The notes below the pieces were generated by a model. It did no database searches. It saw nothing but the letters and a program-made list of their open reading frames with translations, and was not told the origin of the DNA. The translations under genes and the position numbers were made by a program. 64,000 nucleotides of DNA from assembly GCA_045589595.1 (NCBI GenBank), contig JAZNPK010000018.1, positions 1 through 64,000 on the forward strand. Reading direction: 5' to 3'. Shown here piece after piece: positions 43,257 through 52,712 of this stretch. The number at the start of each line of letters is the position of its first letter. The stretch's first letter is position 1. The DNA is from SIG77 sp045589595. Lineage in GTDB: Bacteria; Verrucomicrobiota; Lentisphaeria; Victivallales; UBA1829.

Positions 43257-45629
43257 TCACACGTTGTTTTCACCGGGGAGCAGCTGTTTTTCACAGCCGT
43301 TGTTCCGGTAAATGCCGCTGCAGCCGTCGGGCAGGGTGATGGTGCCGGTAACGGTCTTTCCGTCGCGGCAGTGCAGGTCAAAGCGGATCCAGCCGTCGGG
43401 ATGAGGCATAGTGCCGGAAATATGTTCCAGCGACCCCATGGACGGCGTGACGCAGACGCTTCTGAAGCCGGGACTTGCAGGGCGGATCCCCGCCAGTGTT
43501 GCAAAGTAATGATAGTACAGATGAGCGCCCCAGGCGTGGCAGTCCGAGCGTGAAGGTTCGGGCCGTTCCCATGTGGTGACGGCGCCTCTGGCTTTCATAT
43601 CTGTCCAGATCTTTTTGTATTCCATCAACTTATATCCGCATCCGCGTTCATGGAACACATCGAAGAGATAAGAGATGAAATACAAGGTGGGAACGGAGAT
43701 ATTTTCTTTCCGGAGCATTGCCGCGAAACAGGCGTCCGCATCCGCGCCGGTGATAACACCCGCGAGCATGGCAAGACATTGTGCGTGCATACTGTAATGG
43801 GCGTGTTCCGGGTCATCGGCAAACAGTTTTTCCTGCTCGTCCCAGAAGATTTTTCTGACGGCGGCGGCGGTCCGATCGAACAATTCCTGATAACAGGATG
43901 TCATACTGCCGGATTCGGGAAGGATCTTTTCCAGTTCCATTGCGGTCCGGATCGACAGCAGATAATGCAGAGAAAATATGGAAGAGCAGCCCCAATTGGT
44001 GAGGGGATACGGAATCCCGTTATTCCATTCACCGACCCAGTCCACAAAGGACCAGCCGGCAAGATTTTCGATGATGCCGTCTCCATTCACATAACCGGCA
44101 AGATTGAGGATGACTGTCCGGACGCCCCGGCGCAGACGCAAAAAATCCTGATCGGTCCTGAATCTGCGGTACATGGCAAAATCGCGGACAAGCAGTGGCC
44201 AGATGGCACTGAACGTACAACTGAGCTGACTGCCTCTGCTGGGATAATGTTCCGCCACGATCCCTTCCCAGACCGAGCGGGACCAGTCAAAGAGATGGAT
44301 GCCCCGTTCCGGCAGGCGCGGGTCCTGTGTCATCATATAGGTCGTGAGCATTTCCAGTCTGGTATCGCCCACATACATCAACTGTTCATAGAAGGGGCAG
44401 TCCATATATGTTTCGTGCATACACATCTGCATACTGCGGATCATCATCGGCTGGATCATATTCAGATCCGGATCGGAGAGAGTCACCGCGGATTCCGCTT
44501 CGATGGGGTACCGGGATTCAAAAAATGCCGTTTTGTGCAGGATCAGATCGGACGAACCCGCGCGGATCTTCAGCAGCGCATATCTTCCCGCCCGCCACCA
44601 AAGCGTTGAGATCCTGCGGGGACGATTTTCAAGATTGCGGAAAACATCAAACTGGAACGAAACGGGCCAGAGTTTTCCCGCAAGTTCATCGCGGTGCTGT
44701 TTGGAGCCGAAATCATCCGGCGCACCGAATGCGGCTTCACGCCAGGAAAGATCGATCTCGCTGTCACTTCCGCCGGTAAGTGTCAGTTCCGGATAAACGC
44801 ATACATAATTTTCAAAGTCGATGATCACCGCCAGACTTGTTCCTGCGGGGATCGTGACCGGTTCACTGCTGTCAAAATGTTTTTGCCACGGTGTTGTATC
44901 GGCAGATTCCACCGGAATGGGAATATGTCCCTCCGGGGGATCCGGGATCACGGTCCGCACCCGTACACCTGAAATGGGGGTATGGATCTGTTCCGGCAGA
45001 TTGGAGGGGCAGAGCCGCCAGCCGCGCTGTTTTCCGCCGCATAAGGATTTCGCCCGCGGACCATAAATGACCGCCGGATCGGTCCATTCCGGTTCCGTGA
45101 AATATGCGGCAACATCCGTAATGGAACCGCATCCCACCGCCCAGCCGCCGGGCTGGAAGGAGAGCCCGCAGACCTCTCTCACTTTCCACGGTGCGGAACC
45201 TGTATTGAACACCGTTTGCAATTCCGGATCGGCAACGCCGAACAGGAAACCGGGATGCCATGACAACTGGGCGAGGGGCACTTTCTCCGGCGCATACCAC
45301 GCAAGAACGCGGAATTCATGCCGTCCTGCGGAAAGTTTCATCCGGTATGCTGCAAATGACCAGTGATCCACATCGCCCCGGTCGGGTCCCATGCCGATCC
45401 TTTCGCCGTCGCAATACAGTTCATAGCGGTTGTCTGCGGAAATGAAACTGCGGGTATCCACATCCGATTCCAAATCGACTTGCAGTGTAAAGAGCAGAAA
45501 GGAATCTTTTTCGCGTGACAGAAAATCTTTATGCCAGACCCATGCGATCTGATCCGCCTCATACTGCGGCATGATGTTCTGATTGCGGCTGTCACCGATG
45601 GGAATGGCGATCCGTTCAAATTGAAGCAT
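43257..45629 (-). CDS. GH78-like alpha-L-rhamnosidase (divergent)
   Basis: The 790-residue protein has beta-rich N-terminal domains (about 1-350), an (alpha/alpha)6-barrel-like region and a C-terminal beta domain ending near a typical PSMGSLEHISGTMPHPDG. The catalytic segment MDCPFYEQLMYVGDTR replaces the DCPQRE..WTGDAQ motif of standard GH78 enzymes, so it belongs to a side branch. No signal peptide is seen. ATG 45629 is chosen, 13 bases after the first rhamnosidase gene; the earlier frame start at 45695 lies in that gene. Confidence 0.8.
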   Translation of the reverse strand: MLQFERIAIPIGDSRNQNIMPQYEADQIAWVWHKDFLSREKDSFLLFTLQVDLESDVDTRSFISADNRYELYCDGERIGMGPDRGDVDHWSFAAYRMKLSAGRHEFRVLAWYAPEKVPLAQLSWHPGFLFGVADPELQTVFNTGSAPWKVREVCGLSFQPGGWAVGCGSITDVAAYFTEPEWTDPAVIYGPRAKSLCGGKQRGWRLCPSNLPEQIHTPISGVRVRTVIPDPPEGHIPIPVESADTTPWQKHFDSSEPVTIPAGTSLAVIIDFENYVCVYPELTLTGGSDSEIDLSWREAAFGAPDDFGSKQHRDELAGKLWPVSFQFDVFRNLENRPRRISTLWWRAGRYALLKIRAGSSDLILHKTAFFESRYPIEAESAVTLSDPDLNMIQPMMIRSMQMCMHETYMDCPFYEQLMYVGDTRLEMLTTYMMTQDPRLPERGIHLFDWSRSVWEGIVAEHYPSRGSQLSCTFSAIWPLLVRDFAMYRRFRTDQDFLRLRRGVRTVILNLAGYVNGDGIIENLAGWSFVDWVGEWNNGIPYPLTNWGCSSIFSLHYLLSIRTAMELEKILPESGSMTSCYQELFDRTAAAVRKIFWDEQEKLFADDPEHAHYSMHAQCLAMLAGVITGADADACFAAMLRKENISVPTLYFISYLFDVFHERGCGYKLMEYKKIWTDMKARGAVTTWERPEPSRSDCHAWGAHLYYHYFATLAGIRPASPGFRSVCVTPSMGSLEHISGTMPHPDGWIRFDLHCRDGKTVTGTITLPDGCSGIYRNNGCEKQLLPGENNV

Positions 45630-45642
45630 ACGGCACGGTCCC

Positions 45643-47844
45643 TTATTTTGCGGCAAATTCAAATTCGCCGGTTTTACACTTGTACGTGGAGCCATCCGGC
45701 AGGATCACATCGGCAGAACATCCGGCAGGGACAGTGATGCGGATGCAGACCGCTCCATCATCTTCGCAGGTCCATTCCGTAATGTATCCCCGGTGTTCGG
45801 CACGGAACGTTTTCCATTCCGGGATCAGTTCCGGCTGAATGGTCAGGTGTTTCCAGCCCGGACGAGCCGCATTGAAACGGAATCCGCCGGGATATTTGTA
45901 AAGCCATGCACTGAGGTCGCCGAACATGATGTGGTTCCAGGATTCGCCCGTTGTCCAGACTTCGTGCAGACTCGTGGCGTGATCGGCAATGACCCAATGC
46001 GCCCAGCCCGGAAATTCTTCCTGAGTGAAGAAACGCGAAGCCAGTTTCGCATAACCGTTGTCGGCAAGAACACGCGGCACATATTTTGCACCGAGGATCC
46101 CGAACTGTGCCGTGGCGGCGCAGCCTTCCACACATTCCACCAGTTTTTTCAGCGTGGCTTTTTTCGCCGCTGCGGAGGGGCAGAGATCGAAATACAATGC
46201 CGCACCCATGGCAGTCAATTCACCTTCCGCATAAAGTCCGTTGCCGCGATAGAAATACTGATTGAATGCACGCTTGATGGCGGCAGCAGCTTTTCTCGCC
46301 GCGGCGGCATCTGCGGATTTTTTGAAGTGATCTGCCGTATCGGCAAAGATCTGATGCAGACCGTAGGCAATGGCTGTGTTGGTGAGACGGGCATCCACCA
46401 TCTTCGCCGGATCGGAACACCAGTCGCCCAATCCGGACTGGACAATGTGATCCAGGCTGATCAGCTGGAGGAAACCGAGGTAACGCTGCATATTTTCATA
46501 GCAGTCACGCAGTGCTGAATCATCGCCGGTATAAAGATAAATGTTCCACGGGATCACAAAAAGGGCACTGTCCCACGCCGGACCGTTGCCCCAGTTGAAG
46601 CCCCAGCCGCCGGAGGGGATGATTCCCGGCAGATTTCCGTCCGGACGCTGACAATCCCGCATCGTCTTGAGCCATTGTTTGTAGGCGTCTGCCGCATCAA
46701 AGTTGTTCAGACCGGTTTCAGACGCGAGCTGCGCATCGCCCGTCCAGCCGTTCTTTTCCCGGTGGGGACAGTCCGTCGGGATCCCCACAAAGTTGGCAAG
46801 ATAGGAGCGGCGCGTCAGTGTCTGCAGGGTATTGATCATGGCATTGCCGGAAGTGATGGAGCCGATGGAATCAAAGTCCGTATTGGTCAGACGGGCTTCC
46901 ACTTTTTGGATCTCCGCCTTGCCTTCAATACGGATACCCACATACTGAAAACCATGATAGGTGAAACGGGCTTCCCAGACTTCCGCCTTTTTGCTGCCGC
47001 GGAGCGTGTATTCATCACGCTGCCAGTTGCTGTTGTCAAAACGCGTGAATATCTGATTCGACCGGTCAAGACGGCCGTCCGGCGTGATCCGTTCTGTATA
47101 GGAAATGTAAACTTTTGCTCCGGCTTCACCCTTGACGGTGATCCGGGCGTGACCCGCAATGTTTCTGCCGAGATCGTAAACCCCTTTGTCGTTGGGATCT
47201 TTCAATACCTGCGTATCCACAATGCGGATCGGTGTGCCGGTCTGCTCCTCCATAATGCCGCCGGGAGGACGGGTGATCGATGCCTTTATCCACGCGGAAT
47301 CATCGTAGGCAGTCTTTGCCCAGCCGTCCAGTTCTTTTCTGGCATCGTAATGTTCGCCGCCGCGGAGCGCATCAAACAGGATCGGACCATCCTGCGTGAC
47401 TTTCCAGCTTTCATCAGATGCAGTCAGCAGTTTGCCGGACGCCGTGCGCATTTCAAGACGCATCTTCACAACATCACGCCATGACGCATATTCCAGGATC
47501 CACGGACCCGGCGTGAAACAGTTGTACCAGCCCGTTCCGAGAACAACACCGATGGCATTTTTGCCCGGTTTCAACAGATCGGAAATGTCGTACGTGACAT
47601 ACAGGACCCGTTTGTCAAAAATGCTCACCAGCGGATCAAGTACGCGGTCGCCCACACGCTTGCCGTTGATGTAAACTTCGTAGTAGCCCAGACCGCAGAT
47701 CGCAAGCTGTGTGCCGTCGATCGCAGCACCGTCAACCTCAAATTCTTTGCGGAACCAGGGCGCTGCAGCAGTTGTCAGTTCATAGTTTCCGCAGCCGCCC
47801 GCAGAGATCCAGCAGGAATCCTGCGCTTTTGTGAAAAATTTCAT
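45643..47844 (-). CDS. GH78 alpha-L-rhamnosidase
   Basis: The 733-residue enzyme shows the GH78 layout: N-terminal carbohydrate-binding-like domains (LGYYEVYINGKRVGD, VLGTGWYN), then the catalytic (alpha/alpha)6 barrel with the hallmark DCPHREKNGWTGDAQ, and SLHEVWTTGESWNHIMFGDLSAW near the end, then a small beta domain. It would release terminal L-rhamnose from plant polymers or glycosides. No signal peptide. ATG 47844 has AAGGA at good spacing. The second rhamnosidase-like gene is directly downstream. Confidence 0.93.
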   Translation of the reverse strand: MKFFTKAQDSCWISAGGCGNYELTTAAAPWFRKEFEVDGAAIDGTQLAICGLGYYEVYINGKRVGDRVLDPLVSIFDKRVLYVTYDISDLLKPGKNAIGVVLGTGWYNCFTPGPWILEYASWRDVVKMRLEMRTASGKLLTASDESWKVTQDGPILFDALRGGEHYDARKELDGWAKTAYDDSAWIKASITRPPGGIMEEQTGTPIRIVDTQVLKDPNDKGVYDLGRNIAGHARITVKGEAGAKVYISYTERITPDGRLDRSNQIFTRFDNSNWQRDEYTLRGSKKAEVWEARFTYHGFQYVGIRIEGKAEIQKVEARLTNTDFDSIGSITSGNAMINTLQTLTRRSYLANFVGIPTDCPHREKNGWTGDAQLASETGLNNFDAADAYKQWLKTMRDCQRPDGNLPGIIPSGGWGFNWGNGPAWDSALFVIPWNIYLYTGDDSALRDCYENMQRYLGFLQLISLDHIVQSGLGDWCSDPAKMVDARLTNTAIAYGLHQIFADTADHFKKSADAAAARKAAAAIKRAFNQYFYRGNGLYAEGELTAMGAALYFDLCPSAAAKKATLKKLVECVEGCAATAQFGILGAKYVPRVLADNGYAKLASRFFTQEEFPGWAHWVIADHATSLHEVWTTGESWNHIMFGDLSAWLYKYPGGFRFNAARPGWKHLTIQPELIPEWKTFRAEHRGYITEWTCEDDGAVCIRITVPAGCSADVILPDGSTYKCKTGEFEFAAK

Positions 47845-47897
47845 AAAGATCCTTTCGTTATGTAATGTTGAGATCATACCTGAATCAATCTATAGAG

Positions 47898-47925
47898 AAT
47901 GTATATCAATAAAACTCAAAATCAA
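47898..47925 (-). promoter_or_regulatory. Promoter of the rhamnosidase pair
   Basis: On the minus strand: TTGATT, 16-nt spacer, TACATT; 53 bases before the start at 47844. Confidence 0.65.
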
Positions 47926-47956
47926 GAGGAAAACAGGAGTTTCAGACAGTTTTTTT

Positions 47957-48076
47957 GCGGCAGCAGCAGGCGCGGCTCCCGTACCGCCGGGGGCGGTACG
48001 GTCCCGTTGACGCCCCGGGACGGGCGTCAGCGGGATGCGCGGCGTGTGCCGCGCGGAGCCGCGCCTGCGCTGCCGC
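47957..48076. repeat. GC-rich cloverleaf element C
   Basis: A 120-bp element of the same plan as A and B. The closing stem pairs 47957-47979 with 48055-48076 (about 22 bp, one bulge). The hairpins are 47979-48001 (10-bp perfect), 48002-48035 (14 bp, one G-T pair) and 48037-48054 (7 bp, GCGCGGC/GCCGCGC). It lies between the stop of the glycosidase-like gene and the promoter of the rhamnosidase pair. Its right arm core GGAGCCGCGCC resembles GGAGCCGCGTCC of element A. Confidence 0.9.
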
Positions 48077-48102
48077 CGGTTGTGAGCGTGTGGTGTCGGT
48101 GG

Positions 48103-50136
48103 TCAGGATCGTTCCTGCATCCGGATCAATCTCTGCCGCATGATGCTGAGCTGATCCAGTTTCCATTCCAGACATTTTTTATCGGTGATATAGCCGATGG
48201 TGGGTTCCCATCCGAGGCGTGAATCTGCCTCCACATAAGGGATCGTCTGCAGTACATTCCGTTCTTCATCGTCCAGGATCCGGAGCAGTTCTGTGATGCA
48301 GTTGTTCCGGTCCTGATCCAGATGTTTTCCGGTGAGGAAGAACCGTTTCATATTGAACATCGTCCGGACGGTATGAGTAAGGTATCCGCCGATCGCGATC
48401 AACCGTTCCAGTTCCCGGTTCCCTTTCAGGTCATCCAGAATTTTTTGTGCTTCTTCCAGAATGAGCAGTTCGGTTTTCTGTTCGGTGAGTTCCTGTTCGA
48501 TGACTTCGAGGTAAAAATCAGGCGGTTCAAATGTGGGGTTGGTGATGCACCAGCCGTGAAAATACGGCAGCCCCGGAATTTCTTTTTCGACTGTTTCGGG
48601 AAAGGGTGGAGCCGGATCGCCCGGCAGACGCAGGGGAAATACGGGACCGACGCGGAGGGCGCAGTATTGATCGTGTCCGGAAATGGAGTGGGCATCCCTG
48701 TATGCTTTTGACCACAGTTTCCAGACCTGCAGAACGGTATCGGTATGTTCTTTGCCGAAATAGAGTTCAGCGGTCCGGCGCAGAACATTTTCCGGATCTT
48801 CGTCTTGCGTTTCTTCTGTCAAAAAGACTTTAACGATATCGGAAACGAATCCGGGATAGAACCCGTAGTGATGAGATTCCATCAAGCCGGAAAGGTCCCA
48901 GTTGTGTTTGGCAGCCCGGATGTGCTGACAGCGTTCGATCCACAATTCCGGTACCGGTTGATAGGGCACGGTGCCGCAGTCCCATGTCATGCCGCCGGTA
49001 TTTGTCATTGCGTACAGCGGGACGCCGCATCGTTTTGCTTCTTGTGCTTCAGAGATGAACACGGTGGATGGTCCGGGCGTTCTGATGGAATAATCTCCGG
49101 GTGAACCTTCACCGCCCATTTCAAATGTCACATGGAGTGTGATTCCCGGCGGCAGATTACGGATCAGCGCCAGCCTGTTTTCTTCAGGTGCGCGTTTCCA
49201 GTTGTAGGACCAGAACACGATCTCAAAATCGTCGGTGTAGTTCCGGATGGTTTTCTGTATGACCCGGAGCCATTGGGGAAAATCGGTGGACGGCCAGAAG
49301 CCGTTGGGCGGTCTGGTCTCACCCGGCGGCCGTTCATGTCTGTTCCAGCAGAAACCGTAAGTATGGGGATCTTTGGAGGGAAACGCGCAGGATTCTCCGA
49401 CGAAAACAATTCCTTTTACGCCGGGCGCATTCCGGAAAAGACTGCCGTAAAGATCATCATAATACTGCTCCGCACCGGGATCATCGGGATGCATGGCACA
49501 GTGCATAACGGGATAAAAATAAACATCCAGTCCCCAGCGGGCGGCGCGCTGCACAAGATCATTGATATCGGTCTTTCCGCAACGGGTCACATCCGGTGCT
49601 TCCGTGATGAAAACAACGATGGCGTCCATCCCGGCGTGAGCGACTCTGGCAAGATATACATCGGGAAATTCGTCCAGTCCCCAGCCGGAATGAGTCATCC
49701 GCGGCGAGAACATGCGGGTATGGGTGCGGGTCCCGGTCTTTACCGCCGGCAGACCCCGGAGATTGATTTCATCTTCCAGTCGGCAGCAGCCCTGCAGCGC
49801 TTCCCGCGGCGTGGCGCCGGAAATGAGAATACCGCAGCTGTCCGCAGTAATGCGGGAGGTCAACTGATTTTCCTCTCCGCACACCGCAATACGGATGATT
49901 TTTGCCGGATCGCTGCCATCGCCGTTCAAGGCAATGCCCATGGCGTTGAGAAAATAATCGCAGAGATCTTCAGCGGCAGTACGGAGAACGGGATCGTCCG
50001 GCGGTTCCGCAATGATCTTCCAATCGCTCCGGATCAGAATCTCATCCGCCTGTTGCGGCAGGGCATCCGCCCGGATACGCAAAGGATGACGCTGTGCCAG
50101 ATGTTGCCGGAACGCGAACCGCGATTCACGGTGCAT
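48103..50136 (-). CDS. Glycosidase-like protein (GH20/GH67-type N-terminal domain), family uncertain
   Basis: The 677-residue protein has an N-terminal alpha/beta region (about 35-130) with ITADSCGILISGATPREALQGC, as in the small domain ahead of GH20, GH67 and GH84 barrels. A barrel-like part follows with FSPRMTHSGWGLDEFPD near residue 143 and an acidic site in VFVGESCAFPSKDP. The last 150 residues are helical. I cannot name the substrate, and no signal peptide is seen. Its ATG is two bases after the mreB stop with only a weak ribosome site, so it is probably coupled to mreB, an unusual pairing. Confidence 0.65.
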   Translation of the reverse strand: MHRESRFAFRQHLAQRHPLRIRADALPQQADEILIRSDWKIIAEPPDDPVLRTAAEDLCDYFLNAMGIALNGDGSDPAKIIRIAVCGEENQLTSRITADSCGILISGATPREALQGCCRLEDEINLRGLPAVKTGTRTHTRMFSPRMTHSGWGLDEFPDVYLARVAHAGMDAIVVFITEAPDVTRCGKTDINDLVQRAARWGLDVYFYPVMHCAMHPDDPGAEQYYDDLYGSLFRNAPGVKGIVFVGESCAFPSKDPHTYGFCWNRHERPPGETRPPNGFWPSTDFPQWLRVIQKTIRNYTDDFEIVFWSYNWKRAPEENRLALIRNLPPGITLHVTFEMGGEGSPGDYSIRTPGPSTVFISEAQEAKRCGVPLYAMTNTGGMTWDCGTVPYQPVPELWIERCQHIRAAKHNWDLSGLMESHHYGFYPGFVSDIVKVFLTEETQDEDPENVLRRTAELYFGKEHTDTVLQVWKLWSKAYRDAHSISGHDQYCALRVGPVFPLRLPGDPAPPFPETVEKEIPGLPYFHGWCITNPTFEPPDFYLEVIEQELTEQKTELLILEEAQKILDDLKGNRELERLIAIGGYLTHTVRTMFNMKRFFLTGKHLDQDRNNCITELLRILDDEERNVLQTIPYVEADSRLGWEPTIGYITDKKCLEWKLDQLSIMRQRLIRMQERS

Positions 50137-50138
50137 TT

Positions 50139-51176
50139 TTATCTGTAACCCCGATTCATGGAGTCCATGTGCTGCAATACGATACCGGTACCGTTTGCCA
50201 CGGCATTGAGGGCTTCATCTGCAACAAAGCAGGGCAGGGTGAGTTCATCCGTGATGAGTTTATCGAGACCGCGGAGCATGGCACCGCCGCCGGCGAGCAT
50301 GATCCCGTCATCGATCAGGTCACCTGCCAGTTCGGGCGGACAACATTCCAGCGTATTGCGGACGGCTTCCACGATGCTGGTAACGGGCGCCTGAAGGCAG
50401 GTGCGGATCTCTTTTGCAGAAATGCGGATGATCTTCGGCAGACCGGTCATCAGGTCACGGCCCTTCACATCCATATCGCCTTCGTTTTCATCCACCTGAC
50501 ACGCACTGCCGATCTGGACTTTGATATTTTCCGCCATTCTCGGACCGATGGAAAGATTGTAAATGCGTTTCATGTGGTCTTCAATGGCTTTATCCATTTT
50601 GTCGCCGCCCACAGGCACACTCTTGGAATCCACAATACCGGACAGGGAGATGATGGCGACTTCCGTGGTGCCGCCGCCGATATCGACGATCATACTGCCA
50701 CGGGGTTCAGCAACGGGCAAGCCCACACCGATCGCGGCTGCCATCGGTTCTTCGATCAGTTCCACTTCTCTGGCTCCGGCATGGCTCACACTGTCTTCCA
50801 GCTGACGCTTGGCGGAGGGCGTGATCCCGGAGGGAACCGCGATCAGAACACGGGGTTTCACCAGACGGCGGCGGGGAGAAACGAAATTCCGCGCTTTTGT
50901 GACAAAATAACGGAGCATCTGTTCGGTAATATCGGGATCCGCCACGATACCGTCCTGCATGGGGCGGATGGCTTCGATGTTCACCGGACAGCGGCCCAGC
51001 ATACTTTTTGCATCATCTCCGACAGCGAGGACCTGTTTGGTCGTCTTATCCAATGCAACGACAGATGGTTCGGAAAGAACGATCCCTTTGTCCTTCACAT
51101 ACACCAGACTGTTGGCGGTGCCGAGGTCAATGCCGATGTCGAATGAAAAAAATCTTGCCAGTTTCTGTAAAATCAT
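50139..51176 (-). CDS. mreB: Rod shape-determining actin homologue MreB
   Basis: MreB polymerises on the inner membrane and guides lateral cell wall synthesis. The ATPase motifs are visible: DIGIDLGTANSLVY (phosphate 1), VDIGGGTTEVAI (phosphate 2) and MLAGGGAMLRGLD (adenosine). The length of 345 residues is standard. mreC and mreD do not follow; a glycosidase-like gene does. Confidence 0.96.
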   Translation of the reverse strand: MILQKLARFFSFDIGIDLGTANSLVYVKDKGIVLSEPSVVALDKTTKQVLAVGDDAKSMLGRCPVNIEAIRPMQDGIVADPDITEQMLRYFVTKARNFVSPRRRLVKPRVLIAVPSGITPSAKRQLEDSVSHAGAREVELIEEPMAAAIGVGLPVAEPRGSMIVDIGGGTTEVAIISLSGIVDSKSVPVGGDKMDKAIEDHMKRIYNLSIGPRMAENIKVQIGSACQVDENEGDMDVKGRDLMTGLPKIIRISAKEIRTCLQAPVTSIVEAVRNTLECCPPELAGDLIDDGIMLAGGGAMLRGLDKLITDELTLPCFVADEALNAVANGTGIVLQHMDSMNRGYR

Positions 51177-51224
51177 AGTTCCGCCTTTGCTCCGTTTTCT
51201 GAAAATATATCGCTTTCTCTTTGA

Positions 51225-51252
51225 AATTTAATTGCTTTTTTCAGAATTGCAA
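51225..51252 (-). promoter_or_regulatory. mreB promoter
   Basis: On the minus strand: TTGCAA, 16-nt spacer, TAAATT; 48 bases before the ATG. Confidence 0.5.
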
Positions 51253-51264
51253 ATAGAAAAAATA

Positions 51265-52533
51265 TTATTTTTCAAGATATTCCGGTACATGGGTGTGACG
51301 CACCATGTCTTCAAATGTCTCACGATCGCGGATCAGAACGGAACTGCCGTTATTTACAAGCACTTCCGCAGCCCGCAGACGACCGTTGTACTGATAACTC
51401 ATACCGAACCCGTAAGCGCCCGCATTTTCCACAACGATGATGTCGCCTTCCGCCATATCAGCAGGCAGTTCCCGGTCCTTGACCCAGAAGTCCGTATTTT
51501 CGCAGAGCTGACCGCAGAGACCGAGGGGGGTGCGGGGGTGATTTTCTTTTCCGTCCACATAGATGTGGTGATAAGAACCGTACATGGCGGGACGGCACAG
51601 CACGTTCATACCCACATCCGTACCGATGATCTTTTTGTAGGATTCCTTGATGGCGTGGACTTTGCCGATGAGGTAACCGGCAGTTCCCACAAAGTAGCGG
51701 GCAGGTTCCATTTTGAGCTGGGGCGGCTTGAGACCGTATTCCGCGCATTTGTCTTTGAACATTTTTGCCGTACCTTCGGCAGCGCGTTCCAGATCCAGCG
51801 CTTCTTCGCCGGGCTTGTAGGGGATCCCCAGACCGCCGCCCAGGTCAATAAATTCAAAGTCGATCTGCAATTCTCTGCCGACTTTGCCGATGATATCCAT
51901 GAGCAGACCGGTGATGAACGGGAAATAATCCGCATCGGTAATGCAGGAGCCGGTCATCATGTGAGCGCCGAAACGCTTGATCCCGGCATCTTTCGCCATC
52001 TTGTATGCTTTCAGCACATCGTCCGGATGGATCCCGAATTTTGCACCGGGTCCGGCATTGGTCACGTATTCGCCCACATTGCTTTTGCCGTAACCGGGAT
52101 TGACGCGGAAAGAAATCATTTCCGGCGTACCGAATTTCAGCAGACGGGGCAGAATGGCAACGTCGTCAAGATTGAAGATCACGCCGCTTTCCAATCCCTG
52201 CCGGATGTCTTCATCGGAAAGGAAGTTGCCGCTGAACATGACCTGTTCGCCGGAGAGCCCGACGCTTTTTGCCAGCAGGATCTCATTGACGCTTGCACAA
52301 TCCGCACCGGCACCTTCCTGACGGAGAATATTCACGATGGCGGGGTTGTTGCAGCATTTCACTGCGTAGAAAAACTGGAAATCCGGATAATGTTTTGCAA
52401 AGGCATTGTATGCTCTGCGGTAATTTTCGCGGATCTTCTGTTCGTCGTAAACATAAGTGGGGGTACCGTACTGCGCAGCAAGTTCGGCAGCGGGGATGCC
52501 GCCGATGGTGATTTTTTCGCCTTCAAATTTCAT
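51265..52533 (-). CDS. lysA: Diaminopimelate decarboxylase
   Basis: LysA makes L-lysine from meso-diaminopimelate with PLP. The PLP lysine is in FFYAVKCCNN (about residue 48); the H-x-x-x-G-S motif (HMMTGSCI), GGGLGIPY and the ENAGAYGFGMS segment are also seen, where many family members have CESGD nearby; the substrate cysteine region reads GLCGQLCENTD. The 422-residue length is standard. ATG 52533 has AGGAG nine bases ahead. Other group III decarboxylases, such as carboxynorspermidine decarboxylase, are less likely. Confidence 0.87.
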   Translation of the reverse strand: MKFEGEKITIGGIPAAELAAQYGTPTYVYDEQKIRENYRRAYNAFAKHYPDFQFFYAVKCCNNPAIVNILRQEGAGADCASVNEILLAKSVGLSGEQVMFSGNFLSDEDIRQGLESGVIFNLDDVAILPRLLKFGTPEMISFRVNPGYGKSNVGEYVTNAGPGAKFGIHPDDVLKAYKMAKDAGIKRFGAHMMTGSCITDADYFPFITGLLMDIIGKVGRELQIDFEFIDLGGGLGIPYKPGEEALDLERAAEGTAKMFKDKCAEYGLKPPQLKMEPARYFVGTAGYLIGKVHAIKESYKKIIGTDVGMNVLCRPAMYGSYHHIYVDGKENHPRTPLGLCGQLCENTDFWVKDRELPADMAEGDIIVVENAGAYGFGMSYQYNGRLRAAEVLVNNGSSVLIRDRETFEDMVRHTHVPEYLEK

Positions 52534-52581
52534 AAAAACTGTCTCCTGAATGAGCGTTGTTTGTTTTGTTTGTAATCCAAT

Positions 52582-52610
52582 AATATACGGCACATTCTCT
52601 TTAAAGTCAA
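52582..52610 (-). promoter_or_regulatory. lysA promoter
   Basis: On the minus strand: TTGACT, 17-nt spacer, TATATT, after the leuB terminator. Confidence 0.6.
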
Positions 52611-52654
52611 ACGGGAGAAATCCTTTTTTGCACGGAAGTTGAAAAATACAAAAC

Positions 52655-52686
52655 AAAAAAGCCCGATCCCCCACAGGAGAACGGGC
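52655..52686 (-). terminator. leuB terminator
   Basis: Stem GCCCG/CGGGC (52661-52665 with 52682-52686), loop extended by CTCC/GGGG pairing, followed on the minus strand by six T. Confidence 0.78.
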
Positions 52687-52712
52687 GGAAATATAAATTT
52701 TTCAGCTGCGGA

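Noticed and set aside
47957..48076. Cloverleaf elements as simple terminators of the preceding minus-strand genes.
   Set aside because: On the minus strand no T-run follows any of the three; element C is even followed by an A-run in that direction. Clear terminators elsewhere in the window look quite different.
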